A stretch of 64,000 nucleotides of DNA from Dasypus novemcinctus (Eukaryota > Chordata > Mammalia > Cingulata > Dasypodidae). The DNA is taken from assembly GCF_030445035.2 (NCBI RefSeq), contig NC_080677.1:158969169-159033168 (forward strand), in the 5' to 3' direction. Positions within the stretch are counted from its first letter, which is position 1. Each line of letters starts with the position of its first letter. The notes below the pieces were generated by a model, which worked only from the letters and a program-made list of their open reading frames with translations, was not told the origin of the DNA and searched no databases. This document shows, in pieces, positions 1-11,055 of the stretch. Both the position numbers and the translations under genes were made by a program.

Positions 1-334
1 GCACAAGATAGCTTGGAAAACCTGAAAAACCAGCAAACTGAATAGAAAAAAGGGCAAAGAACAAAATATACCTTTGCAGGTAAGTTAAAAAATGTTTTCA
101 GATCCAACAACTTATTTTCCCCCCAGGTCTGCTGAGTATGGGGTTTTTATACCATAGAGCATTGGGTCTGTAATCCTTAAAGACACAGGTAGAACTCTCT
201 TCCAGGCAGGGCAAATTAGAGCAAATATTTTGAGCCCGTTACTGGGGGTGGCTCTCCCCACTGGTGGCGCAAGGCAGAGGCCACACTGGATGGTTGGGTG
301 GGATGGGAGAGCAAGGAGCACTCTTAAGTCTCTC
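1..334. other. unassigned non-coding DNA
   Basis: I recognise no gene, RNA or repeat here. The open frame on the reverse strand at 112-321 is short and has no recognisable motif. Confidence 0.5.
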
Positions 335-771
335 CTTTTTAAAAAAATTTTAAAACATTTTTATTGGGGTCACATGTATACAACATAAAAGATTCCATTT
401 TATCTCCTTTCAAATGCACGATTCAGGGGTATGAATTACATTTGCAATGTTGTGCTACTGTTACCGTCATCCGTTACCAAAACCTTTCTATTGCCCCAAA
501 CAAAAGCTCTGCCCCGATTGAGCATCAGTCCCCATTCCCACGCCCCAGGAACCTGTAATCTACTTTCTGTCTCTATAAATTTACACATTCTAGTTATTTC
601 ATCTAAGTGAAATCATACAGTATTTGTCCTTTGGTGTCTGGCTTATTTCACTCTACATTACATCTTCGAGGTTGATCCATGTTGTAGCATGTACCATAAC
701 ATCAGAACATGTTATTTTTTATTTTGTATATTGCTTGTGTATACCACATTTTATCTATCCGTTCACTCATC

Positions 772-1366
772 TGAGGGCGCACGGCGGACAGCGGGCGGAG
801 TCAAGGGCGGACGCACAGCGGCGCGAAGAATGCTGCGGAGACGGAGAGTGGTGGCAACGCGTCTGCTTCATTGAGGAAGACAAGCGTTTATATAGGCTAG
901 GGCGCTGGCGGTAGCAAGGCTAAGCCAAATAAGGCAAGGTATGTGAGGGGAGGCCGCTAATTGGCTGGGGGACGGTTGGGGGTGAGGTACGAGGGTAAGG
1001 GGCGACGTGTGGGGTGCGGATTGGCTTAAGCTGAAGGCGACCTCCGATTGGTTGTTGGAGGCTGTTGCTAGGTAAAGGGGCAGAGGCGAGGTTATCATTC
1101 TGGCGGGGGGTATATGGGGGCTGGGGCAGAAGATAAGGGGCAGTTGTGGGTTGGGTTCTGGTGAGGCGCGGGAGAGGCAGGCCGATTACCCTAGGGCGGC
1201 CCCTATGGAGACCGGATGCTGGGTGGAGATAGAGGAGGCAGCCGTTACGGGCAAGAGTAGCAGGGGGGCGACAATCTACCCGCGCCAAGCACTCACCCAG
1301 CAGGAGACGAGGCCTCATCTCAACGTGCTGGGCCTGCCCAACGATGGTAGCATGCTTGTTACCTCA
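772..1366 (-). mobile_element. solo LTR of an endogenous retrovirus (class II-like)
   Basis: This is a GC- and CpG-rich block of 595 bases that begins TG and ends CA. It is flanked by the 6-base direct repeat CTCATC at 766-771 and 1367-1372, and it interrupts an L1. A 6-base duplication is typical of class II (ERVK/betaretrovirus-like) elements. The reverse strand carries a promoter-like layout: three CCAAT boxes (complements at 1047-1051, 1020-1024 and 960-964), then TATATAAA (complement at 887-894). About 115 bases remain to the LTR end. No internal viral genes are present, so it is a solo LTR formed by LTR-LTR recombination. Family assignment is by structure only. Confidence 0.75.
887..1051 (-). 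promoter_or_regulatory. LTR promoter: three CCAAT boxes plus TATA box
   Basis: On the reverse strand, CCAAT pentamers lie about 153, 126 and 66 bases upstream of a TATATAAA box. That spacing fits a Pol II promoter in the U3 part of an LTR. Present activity is unknown. Confidence 0.55.
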
Positions 1367-1690
1367 CTCATCGATGGGCACTTGGTTGCTTCCACGTTTT
1401 GGCCACTGTGAATAATGCTGGGATGAGCATAGAGGTACAAACTGTCCAAGTCCCTGCTTTCAAGTCTTTGGGGTATATACCTAGAAGTGGGATTGCCAGG
1501 TCCGATGGGAATTCCATATTCGACTTTCTGAGGAAGCACAGATCTGTTCTCCACAGCAGCTGCACCATGCCACAAACTCACCAACACTGGAATGGTGTCC
1601 CTACGTCCTCACCAGCACTTGTCTATCCATTTTCAAAATAACAGCCATTCTACTGAGTTGAAAGTGGACTTTCATTTTCTTGTGGTGACC

Positions 1691-2220
1691 AAAAGAAGTT
1701 GATGCTTAAATGTGCATCTGTGTGCTGTAAAGTCCCCATCTTCTTTTAAAAAAGGGTGGGAGCCCATATATATATAAAATCTGTCCTTCTTGTTTGATTG
1801 TGCCCTTTGGGGTATGTTTCATTCTCATTTCAGTGATCATTTCAGTAAAAGAAAACAAATATATTGATCACTTAGAGCGTGCCATATGCCTGCTGAGCAC
1901 ACATCATTTCATTTACTCCTTCTGAGAAGGAGTGCCCTATTAGGAAGAAATGAGCATCTCCATTTTACAGATTTGTAAACTAGGGCTGTGAGAGGTTAAG
2001 TAACTAACCCAAGGTACTTCTGTTCATAAGTGGGTCCAGATTGTGAGAAACAATCTACATGCAGGTATGCTTTATAGAGTATGATATGTGTAGCAGACTT
2101 GACTTATAATAGAAGGTGCTTAAAATAATATATTCCAATGGAATTTTTTGGTTTGTCAGATACTATGTCATGGACAGATATTTAGATGAGCTATTGAAGA
2201 TTTTGACTTGCCAGATTGGT
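1691..2220. other. unassigned DNA with an ancient MIR-like core
   Basis: The stretch near 1955-2010 (CATCTCCATTTTACAGAT, then GAGGTTAAGTAACT) has the look of a MIR-family SINE core. The rest is not recognised. Confidence 0.4.
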
Positions 2221-2228
2221 TGATTGCC

Positions 2229-2630
2229 TTTTTTTTTTTTAAGATTTATTTATTTATTTCTCTTCTCTTCTCCCCTCTCCCCATTTGTCTGCTCTCTGTG
2301 TCCATTCGTTGTGTGTTCTTCTGTGACTGCTTCTATCCTTATCAGCAGCACTGGGAATCTGTGTTTCTTTTTGTTGCGTCATCTTACTGTGTCAGCTCTC
2401 CATGAGCGCGGCGCCATTCCTGGGCAGGCTGCACTTTCTTTCGCACTGGGCGTCTCTCCTTATGGGGTGCACTCCTTGCGCGTGGGGTTCCCCTATGCGG
2501 GGCACACCCCTGTGTGCATCAGCACTGCGCATGGGCCAGCTCCACACGGGTCAAGGAGGCCCGGGGTTTGAACCGCGGACCTCCCATGTGGTAGGCGGAT
2601 GCCCTATCCATTGGGCCAAGTCTGCTTCCC
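2229..2630 (-). mobile_element. DAS-III-type SINE (tRNA-derived)
   Basis: This is a full-length reverse-strand SINE: a T-rich start (the A tail), a ~400-base body and a tRNA-like head ending in GCTTCCC at about 2628. The B box complement GGTTTGAACC lies near 2566. Imperfect target duplications TGATTGCCTTTT (2221-2232) and TGACTGCCTTTT (2631-2642) frame it. DAS SINEs are specific to armadillos and relatives, which is the main clue to the organism. Confidence 0.9.
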
Positions 2631-2642
2631 TGACTGCCTTTT

Positions 2643-3756
2643 AATGACAGGTGGCTTTTGCATAGAAAGGAAGAAAGCTTTGTAGATATCCCAAAATATC
2701 TTCCCTATTTGCTTATCACTGAATCTGAAATTCTCTGCAAAGCACGTTATTCAAGGAAAGCTGCGACAGAATGCTTATTGCTTATTAGTAATATATAGCT
2801 CTTGGGTAATTCTTTTCTCATATGTTTAATGCTTATGACATCTCAGAGAGGTAAATACTATTATCCCCATATTATGCACATGGAAACTGGGGTCTGGGTT
2901 TCTCAGGACCTGGGAGATCCGCTGGCTCCAAATCCTGCATTGTCCCACACTGCTGGGGCCTGGGCAGAGCATCAAAAGATGCAGCCATCAACAATGGTTA
3001 AAAATAATTGGATGGGTTAGTGGAGAGCAGGACTCCCAGGGAGCCTGGAATATGGAATTCCTCAGTTTTGATGGCGGGCTTGGGAGTGATAAGAGCTGGG
3101 AAGATGCCCATGTTAGAATTGATGGGTGGTAGAGAAGGAAAACTAGTAGAGGGAGACTCTTTTGAGAAGTCTGACAATAAAGAAAAGGAGAGACAGTGAA
3201 ACATAGAGGAGGCGTTTATAGGCCAGTGGAGCTCAACGCAAAGCGAAGGACCCAATGGAGAAAGCTGTTGGAGACCATATGCCCAAGATATGTAGCAGGT
3301 GTTAAATGCGCTCATGTTTAACTGTGTGCTCCCCATGCTCCTGGTTTCCCAGAAGTGTTCTCAGAACAACATTGCAGCACATAAACCTTCTTTTGCCCCC
3401 CAAAGGTGTATCTCTGCACAGCTCTGAGCCCACTGAATTAGGACTCTTGTTTCTGTGTCTCTGTGAAGACAGAGACAATCATTGATTCATTTTTGTAAGC
3501 TCGGTGCCTTCCACATGGTGGTGGTTCAGTTTGGTGAGTAAATAAATGCTTGCAGCACAGACAGGAAGAGGAGGAAAGCAGGGCGGCACGAAGACACAGG
3601 GACAGCCATCTCTGCAAAGGTCAAGGGTTTATTTTCAGAGAAAGGCAGCGGAAGATGTCGGGAGGGAATACAGAGAAAGTTTGAAATGGAGAGATGAAAA
3701 TTAAATAAGCATGACCAGGACAGTACATGCTGTACAGTGGCTCAGCACTGTGAGTG
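2643..3756. other. unassigned non-coding DNA
   Basis: I see no gene here. A weak MIR-like piece (TACTATTATCCCCAT) lies near 2855. The open frames are under 115 codons, overlap on both strands and show no domain. Confidence 0.4.
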
Positions 3757-4412
3757 TGTATGAGATCATGTGTGTGCACATGTGCAGGTATATATGTATG
3801 TGTATGTGCATGTGTGTGAGAACGTTTGTATGTGGGCACATGTGAATGTACGTGCACACATGTGCATGAGTACACGTGTTCAAATGTGTGTGCACGTGCA
3901 CTGTGAGTAAATGTATGTGCACATGTATATGTGTGCATAAGTATATATGTCTGCACATGTGTGCATGCGGGGATGTGGATGTGTGGGCCTGTGGATGAGC
4001 ATGCATGTATGCATGCAAGCATGTGTAATTGTATGTGCACACATACATATGTGTGTGGGGTGTGCATATGTGGGTATGTATGTGCCACTATGTGCACATG
4101 TGTATGATTGTGCATGTATGGCTATGCATTTGTGTTTGTGAATGTGTAGTGAGGCATGTGTATGGGCACACAGTGCCCATGCATCAACATGTGTTGTGTG
4201 TGCTCGTGTACATGTGTTCACATGTGTTTATGTGTGCCTTGTGTGCGTATGTGCATGTGTCGATGTGTGCATGTGCATGGATGTGTGTTTATGTGCACAT
4301 GTGTGCATGTGTGTGCATTGGTATGTGGACACCTATATATTTGTGCACATGTGAATTAAGCTCGTGAGTCCGTGGGCCCTTGCATATGCATGTGTGCACG
4401 TGTGTGGAGAAG
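3757..4412. repeat. TG/CA-rich alternating purine-pyrimidine tract
   Basis: About 650 bases consist of imperfect TG, TATG and GCACATGTG motifs with no fixed period. Alternating purine-pyrimidine runs such as GTGCACATGTGTGCATG recur throughout. The open frames here (His/Thr-rich on the reverse strand, Cys/Met/Val-rich on the forward) are a by-product of the composition. Such tracts can adopt Z-DNA and are usually length-polymorphic. Confidence 0.8.
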
Positions 4413-4696
4413 AGGTGGAGTCCTCATCTGTCTTTGTAACCAGAGAAGAAGGCAGACTGTGCTGGCTGTGAACGAGCCGTCGCTGAGGTGAGTGGGAATT
4501 GTCGTGCCCCAAGGTGGGGGTCACACATGGCTGTGAGTCAGCAAGGTGAGAAGAAGGAAACCATTCTAGGGTGCTGACAGGCATGGGGGTTAGGCAGCCA
4601 GAAAATCAGCCCAAGGGGACCTGATTCCCTTCCACCCCTTCCAACTTATCTTTTTTTCCTGACAGGATGGTGGCCAGCATGGGGGACTCCAGTCTT
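4413..4696. other. unassigned non-coding DNA
   Basis: No gene or repeat is recognised between the TG tract and the next LTR. Confidence 0.4.
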
Positions 4697-5312
4697 ACTT
4701 TAATTTGCCATAGGGCTGCCTATGCAAAGTACCAGAAATGGGTTGGCTTTTATAATGCGAAATTTATTAGGGTAAAACCTTACCATTTCAAGGCCGTGAA
4801 ATGTCCAAATCAAGGCACCATCAGAGATGCTTTCTCACCAGAGTCAGCTCCTGGTGATCCTGGGTCCTGCCATGTGGTGAAGCAAGATGGCGGGTGATCT
4901 ATGCTGAGGACCTTGCCCTCCCCTCAAGGCTCACCATCTCCTGGGGTTCAGCTGTGACGATCAGGCATGTGGGAGGGCTTGTCTCCTCAGCCTTGAGCCC
5001 CTCAGGGACCTCTTTCCATGCCTCCATGCTCCGCTGGCTCCTAATCTGGGACCTCTCACAGCCTTTCAGGGCTTTGCTATTTCTTGCAGTCCTCTCTCTC
5101 ACATGGCAGGATCAAAATGGACACTCCCTTTCTCTGTGTGTCTCTCTGTATCTCTATTTATATAAGGCTCCTTTAAGAGGGTGGAGACCTGACCTGAGTC
5201 ACGCCTCTCTGACATAGTCCAATCAAAATACCTCACACCTACAGGAAAGGATTAGTTCAAGAACATAGTCTTTTTCTTTTTGGGATTCATAAAATAACTA
5301 CAAACTGTCACA
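4697..5312 (-). mobile_element. MaLR/ERVL-like LTR
   Basis: The reverse-strand LTR starts TGTGACAGTTTGTAG (complement ending at 5312). It ends in the motif around CCAACCCATTTCTGGTACTT near 4730, the same 3' end seen in the forward copies at 8899 and 26500. It has no internal coding region. The far boundary near 4697 is approximate. Confidence 0.65.
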
Positions 5313-5498
5313 TGTTCTGTGTCCTTTTCTAGAAGCAACCAGAGCTTCCCCAGATGTGATTTAGCCATACACATTTAATTTATAGACAGTTTTGTATCCT
5401 AAGGAGTTGGCTTTGTTTGTAGAAACTGCTATCTTCAACCTCAACCACAGGCTACCAGAAGGCAAAAAAAAAAAAACATGCAGAAGTTGGAGGACAGC
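5313..5498. other. spacer between two LTRs
   Basis: This is short unassigned DNA with a 13-base A run at 5464-5476. Confidence 0.4.
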
Positions 5499-6078
5499 TG
5501 TATTAGTCAACCAAAGCCATACTGATGCAAAATACCAGAAATTGGTTGGTTTTTATAAAGGGTATTTATTTGGGGTAGGAGCTTACAGATATCAGGCCAT
5601 AAAGCACAAGTTACTTCCCTCACTAAAGTCTATTTCCATGTGTTGAAGCAAGATGGCTGCTGGCATCTGCCAGGGTTCAGGCTCCCTGGGCTCCTCTCTT
5701 CCCAGGTCTTGCTTCTCTCTGGGCTCAGGGTATCTCTCTTCCCATGACTTGCTTCTTTCTTGGTTCAGGTTTCCTCTTTTCCCATGGCTTGTTTGTCTTT
5801 CCTCTGTGAGCTTACTTCCTGGGGCTACAGCTTAAAACTTCAGCATCAAACTCCAACATCAAAACTCCAACATTAAAACCCTCCAATTCTGCCCTTTGCC
5901 ATGTCTTTTCTCTGTGAGTCTCCACCCACCAAATGGTGGGGACCTGGGGACTCAACACCCTACTGATATAGCCCAATCAAAGCCCTAATCATAATTTAAT
6001 CAAGCCCAGGCACGGACCAGAATACAAACATAATTCAGTATCTATTTTTGGAATTCACAACTACATCAAACTGCTATA
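5499..6078 (-). mobile_element. MaLR/ERVL-like LTR, TGTAGCAG subtype
   Basis: The forward strand begins TGTATTAGTCAACCAAAG, the complement of the LTR 3' end. It finishes CAAACTGCTATA, the complement of the LTR 5' end. Flanking pentamers ACAGC (5494-5498) and GCAGC (6079-6083) fit a 5-base duplication with one change. It belongs to the same family as the LTRs at 30114 and 63002. It contains a 40-base internal tandem repeat at 5694-5802. Confidence 0.75.
5694..5802. repeat. 40-base tandem repeat inside an LTR
   Basis: There are two full units (5694-5733 and 5734-5773) plus a partial third (5774-5802). Each begins CTCT(C/T)TTCCCA and carries a CTTGCTTCT-like core. The repeat lies in a pyrimidine-rich part of the LTR. 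Confidence 0.6.
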
Positions 6079-6083
6079 GCAGC

Positions 6084-6529
6084 CGACTCACAGAATGTGT
6101 GCAGCCAAACTACCTTCTGCCCAAAGCATGCAGCAGTCCTGACAAATGTGCAGTCCTCAGGTTTCCTTTTGTGTGAAATAGGAAAACCAGGAATGGGGAA
6201 ATGTCTTGCCTCCCTGTGAGATTAACTCTAAAGAATATAACAAATATAAAGTTCAGGTAAGACCACGCAACTTATCGGCCATTGTTCCCACTTGAGAGCG
6301 TGGACTGTGCATCCACCGCGTCAGCCCGTGAAGATCCAGAAGGAAGGCCTCACACGTGGGACATTAACATGCTGTGTGGGTTTGCCTGGGGGCGACTTAT
6401 GACTTCGACCTCTACGATAGTGAACGACCTTCCTTACTAGCTCTGCACATTTAGTGCTGCATTGTCCGAGGTTTCCTGAAAGGGGGTATAAGGAACAGCT
6501 ATCCTTGACGTTTTTGTGTGGGGTACCAC
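6084..6529. other. unassigned non-coding DNA
   Basis: No known repeat or gene is recognised. It contains several CpGs (for example 6395-6475) and directly precedes an LTR-like element, so it could be unrecognised retroviral sequence. Confidence 0.35.
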
Positions 6530-7003
6530 TGTTGTGGAAGCAGAGAGATTTAATGATCGTGAAATGAAGGCCAGGACTCAGTAATAATTTTGGGAAGGAA
6601 AATTTATTTATGACCAGCCGGACTTGGCAGACTCTTGTTCTAATAAAAACTGAGCCCTGAGTAGGATTTTTGGGTTTCTTTTATACAGAGGATATAGGAG
6701 TATGGAGTCAAATGGTGGTGCTTATATGCAAAAGGACTTTTTTTAGTTTCTTAGAGTTTGAAGTGTTTTATCTCAGTATCAGATAGGTTTTCAATTAACA
6801 CATACTCTCTAGGTAAGCTTGAATTAACACATACCCCCCCACACATATCTTCCACATTTCAGGTAAGCTTGAATTAACATATTTAGTTTGCATCCTCCCT
6901 GAATATTCAAAGTCTGTAGAGCCTGTATCACTGAAGTGGCTTTCCTGGAGTGGTTGGCATGGTTACCCAAGGCAGGGCTGCAGTTCTTATTGTTTGACAC
7001 ACA
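6530..7003 (-). mobile_element. probable LTR, reverse strand
   Basis: Read on the reverse strand it starts TGTGTGTCAAAC and ends CTTCCACAACA. It has a TATAAAAG box (complement near 6678-6687) and AATAAA-type signals downstream (complement near 6600-6612). This order of TATA, poly(A) signal and CA end is that of an LTR. It also holds two copies of AGGTAAGCTTGAATTAACA (near 6812 and 6862). No clean target duplication is visible, so the boundaries are approximate and the family is unknown. Confidence 0.5.
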
Positions 7004-8898
7004 CTGCCCAGGTTATTCATGAAGGAACATATAGCACCCCCCACACCGCCCCCCCCCCCAGCTCATATCACCACAGCCTTTTAAAAAAAAATTACCTTTT
7101 TTGCCAGCAGTGGCCTGACTCTGAGATGCTTGATGTCACTACCAGCAGTCAGGGAACACCTGAGACCAGAAAAGTGGGTCTCATCTGAGGCCAGATGTTT
7201 TCCATTAGGAACCTGAGCTGTACAATACTCAACGTCTTATTCTTTTTTTCTTTTCATTAACTTTAGTCATATTTGTCTTTTTAAATGTTTGTCATCTTAT
7301 TCATACCTTGATTGCTCTCCATCAGCAAGTATTTATATATCCATTATTAATATGACCCCTGTGTGTTTCTGCATTGTGTTGGGGAGCCACTGATGGTGCT
7401 TTCTCACAGTCTTGCATTTCTTTCCTGCTTATACTTCTCGATGGAACCGGAGTCCAAATGCAGCCATTTGGGGTCTGAATCCTTTATTCTTTTAGTACAC
7501 CATAACAACAACAAAAATACCATGGGAACACAGGTTCTTCTCTGGGTTGATCAGTTATGGACCAGCAGCCACTATGGCCAGCTGATCTACTTTCTTATCT
7601 GTAAAATGAGGACAGGAAGTCTGGTTCTGAATTTTTTTTTTTTTTGCAAAAGATTTGTGAGGACCCAATGAAATAGCATATATAAAACCATGCTCAAAGT
7701 CACAAATAAAATATGAAACATTATCACATATTGTGTTTTTCTTATTTTATGAAGGGAAGAAACTGAAAATTTCTTCAGCACCAGAAAATAAAAGGAAAAC
7801 TTGACAAATACTCCTCCCAGGAGATTTCTGCACTATTTTCTTAGTCTTTGATCCTAGAATAGGAGGGAACCAATTTTCCTTCTCCATGGCCCCATATTTA
7901 TACCAGAAATAAAAGGAGGCTTGGTAGGTGGCAGGTATTGTTGCTTCCTGCTAAAATTGCCACTGGCACAAAATACATTACATAAAACATTGAAACATCA
8001 CTGGCACACAATGGTCAAAGAAGATTCAGAAAAAAAGGTATATTTAAGTACTACAACCCAATTCCTGTGTTAAGGACAGGCTTTAGCTCAATTCAAAATT
8101 TCCTTGAGTGATAGATTAAGTCACAAGCTTACCAAATTCAAAAAGAGACAGACAGAGGGATTTTAAAACTATAGCAATAGGATGTTCTAAAGTGGCTGAA
8201 GGGCTCTATCATTCATTTTTAACTGTCTTTTCAATAGGATGTCTATCCTTAAAACACAAGTTTTAGTTACCTCTGTATGAATTTCTGTGAAAAACCTAGT
8301 TTTTAAACCAGTATTTGGTCTCCTCTACATGTAGATTATTCAAATATTTCTAGCAGTGTGTTTTGTTCTATTTCATTTCCACTGGTAAGTGATTCCTTTT
8401 TCTCACTTTTATCCAGATGAAATGGAAGCTGGGGTCCCCTCAGCCCAGCTGCTCTGCTAAGGGCACTCCTTCTCAGTGCTGGCTACCTCAAAATAAGAAC
8501 CATCACAGGAAAAGGGAGCAGTAAGCAACTGGAAGCAGAGTCACATGCAGTCTGCTGAGCTCCATCTTAAGGTCCTAGAGTGAATCTGGGACAGATCTGT
8601 GACGAAGATTGAGGTCACAGGGAAACACTTTGTGGGAGCTTCTGGTGGCCGGGGGACAGAGCCGTGCGGGTAACAAATGAGGCGGCTGCACATGCACATC
8701 CCGCTTTGTCAGTGTGGCTGCTGGAAGGGACCTTGGACTGGAAAAAGGTGGGAGGTCCCGTCCTGCTGCCCCCAGTAAGAGTACGCCTCCATTTCAGCCT
8801 CGACTGGGGCTGTTGACCTCTGCTTTCTGCACACATGATGGGGCCAGCTATCGAGGGGGTGGAACAGGAATTCTCCAGCAATTATAATCTAAATCTAG
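7004..8898. other. unassigned non-coding DNA
   Basis: There is no gene I can support. It holds a poly-C run near 7050-7060 and scattered A/T runs. Open frames are short and lack domains. Confidence 0.4.
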
Positions 8899-9314
8899 TG
8901 TGACAGTTTGCAGCTGGACAGACCCAGGAAATTATCCTCTTAAAGCTAGTCCATTCCTTTAGGTGTAAACCTATAGAAGGTAGGACCTTTTGATGAGGCT
9001 ACTTCACTTGGGGCATGGCCCAGGGTGGGTCTTAATCCTCTTACTGCAGTCCTTTATAAATGGGATGAGTATGGAGAGAGAGAGAGAACCAGGGAAGCCA
9101 GAAGCTGAAAGCAATGAAACCTGTAAGAAAAGGGAGAGACCAGCAGATGCTGCCTTGTGCTTTACTGTGTGACAGAGAAGAAAGCGTTGCCTGATGACTT
9201 GATTTGGACATTTTTCTCAGCCTTGGAATGGTAAACTTGTAAGCTGATAAATTCACATTGTAAAAGCCAACCCATTTCTGGTATATTGCTTTTGGCAGCC
9301 TAGCAGACTAAACC
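8899..9314 (+). mobile_element. MaLR/ERVL-like LTR, TGTGACAG subtype
   Basis: The element starts TGTGACAGTTTG and ends GCAGACTAAACCA. Near the 3' end it has the typical GCCAACCCATTTCTGGTATA motif (9267-9286). Flanking pentamers TCTAG (8894-8898) and TCTGG (9315-9319) fit a 5-base duplication. It has the same 3' end as the copies at 4697 and 26500. Confidence 0.75.
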
Positions 9315-11025
9315 ATCTGGTTTTCAACAAAATATATTTCTATAATTTTTTTTGTATTTCAACATGAAGTCTCAGTTTGAGTTTAATTTGTCTATTGGTT
9401 GATAGCTGGTTTTTATCATTTACCATGAAGTTTTGCTCCTAATTTGGAGTGAATTAAACCGAACGTCTTTTTGAGGAGCAATTATCCTCGAGTAAGTAGG
9501 ACCTTCCATATTCACCATGTGCCTAGCACCACCCCAGGTATTTTTCATGCGTTATCTCCTTCCCATCTCAAAACTGTTCATGCTCATGGAGATGATGTAA
9601 TTTGCAAACAGCGTCATTTGTTTAACCACCGTGCTATGCCTTCTCTCCCTGTTGTGGGCAATAGATGACTGTTCTCTTGTATACTCTGTGTCCTCTGCAA
9701 CCGCTGGTCTTTAAATACATTTATATCTTGCTACAACTTTAGACCTTATCATAAAAGGAAATTGTGTAATCTGTTTTGGGAAACATTTTGTCATATCTAT
9801 CACTCTGTCAGACCTAAACTCCTTTTGTACACAGGGGGATTAGCTTTTGCCAGCCCCCACCCCCCCACCAATCCATGTCGTGTATCAATGGGTCGCCATG
9901 ACCTTTGGCTCATAGCCTGGGTCTCTAGTTCCTAACCTGCCAGGTGTCTAGCTCAGAGCCCAGCTGGGCAGTCTTCTGTGGCCCTGCCCAGCCCCTCTGC
10001 CAAGAAAATCTACTGGGCAGTGTCACAGCAGCCTCCCTCCTTTGAAACTGCAGGAGCAGCCATAGCACAACAGCCTGTGATGGAAACACGTGGAAGTTGG
10101 AAATAATGTGGTAAGGAAGAGGATGCAGAGAAGGATATGGAATAAATGAAATAAAAAAGAAACACTCTTTGGCGCAGGTTATTTGAAAGCAATCTGGTCA
10201 CACTATTTATTTTTCAAGGAATCTGTGGAAATTGCCAGCACTCCCCCCCACACACACACACTGATTTTCTTTTAAACTGCTCTTGCAATAAGAATTGTAA
10301 ATATAAAAAGGATAATTAAAGGGAAGTGAGTTTAGAAGACTAACAGGAGCGAGGATGTAGGTGGTTTTGTTGAATTATTTGGGATTTTTTTCCTTGTTAA
10401 TTGCATTCTTTGCAGCCATCTGTTTGCTATTTGCACTCGCTTGTGAAGTCCCACTCAAGGAATTTCTCAGCTGCAGACTTGAAAGCCATGGAGTCAACGT
10501 CTGTAGGCACATGGAAAGGGAGCCCCTGCTCCACCTGCTCAGGTTCTCCTCCTAGGACCTCCAACTCCACCTTCTGCCTGGTGTCTAACTTTGATCCCAC
10601 ATCCAAGGTTACTAACACACTGCAGAGAGCAAAGGCTCCTGAAGAAACCCCGGATCTTAACCCAGAGTGGGTGTCCTGAGCCAGCAACTCCGCCGTATCC
10701 CAAGGATGTCCCAGAGTGCGGAAGGCACCAAGCGGGCGTCAAGGTCTGTTGCTTCTCCATCAATAGATGAGTTAATTCTTCCCAGCCTATCCTCTCTCTT
10801 TCCACTTCTCCTGCCTCTATGAAAACTTAATTTACATATCGCTTTCTACATGAAAAAAAAAAACCCACAAAATTCCCCCACTGCGTCTTAGCTTTAACCT
10901 TTTGTTTTAATAACAGCAGTAGTACAGACTTACTTACCCAGAAAAATAGAAAAAAGGGATACTTGCAATGACTGAAGAAGATGGGACGGGGCCTCCAAGG
11001 GACATGACAATTTCCTCTTTTGGAA
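9315..11025. other. unassigned non-coding DNA
   Basis: No recognised gene lies here. The piece at about 9505-9650 resembles a very old MIR/L2-type fossil. A short CA run lies at 10249-10262. The overlapping open frames on both strands near 10400-10690 show no domain and no splice context. Confidence 0.4.
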
Positions 11026-11027
11026 TA

Positions 11028-11055
11028 TGTGTGTGTGTGTATATATATATATATA
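11028..11055. repeat. (TG)n(TA)n microsatellite
   Basis: About six GT dinucleotides are followed directly by eight AT dinucleotides. Confidence 0.85.

Larger units (their letters stand above)
335..1690 (-). mobile_element. L1 3' end, split by a solo LTR
   Basis: The sequence at 335-771 and 1367-1690 reads as the antisense of an old L1 3' region. It includes the familiar stretches around TTTGGTGTCTGGCTTATTTC (630-655) and GGGTATATACCTAGAAGTGG (1470-1490). The two halves join without a gap once the LTR at 772-1366 and one copy of its 6-base duplication are removed. It is a decayed LINE fragment with no usable reading frame. The exact L1 subfamily is not determined. Confidence 0.75.

Noticed and set aside
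3621-4367. His/Thr-rich and Cys/Met/Val-rich proteins
   Set aside because: They arise from reading the TG/CA tract in different frames on both strands.
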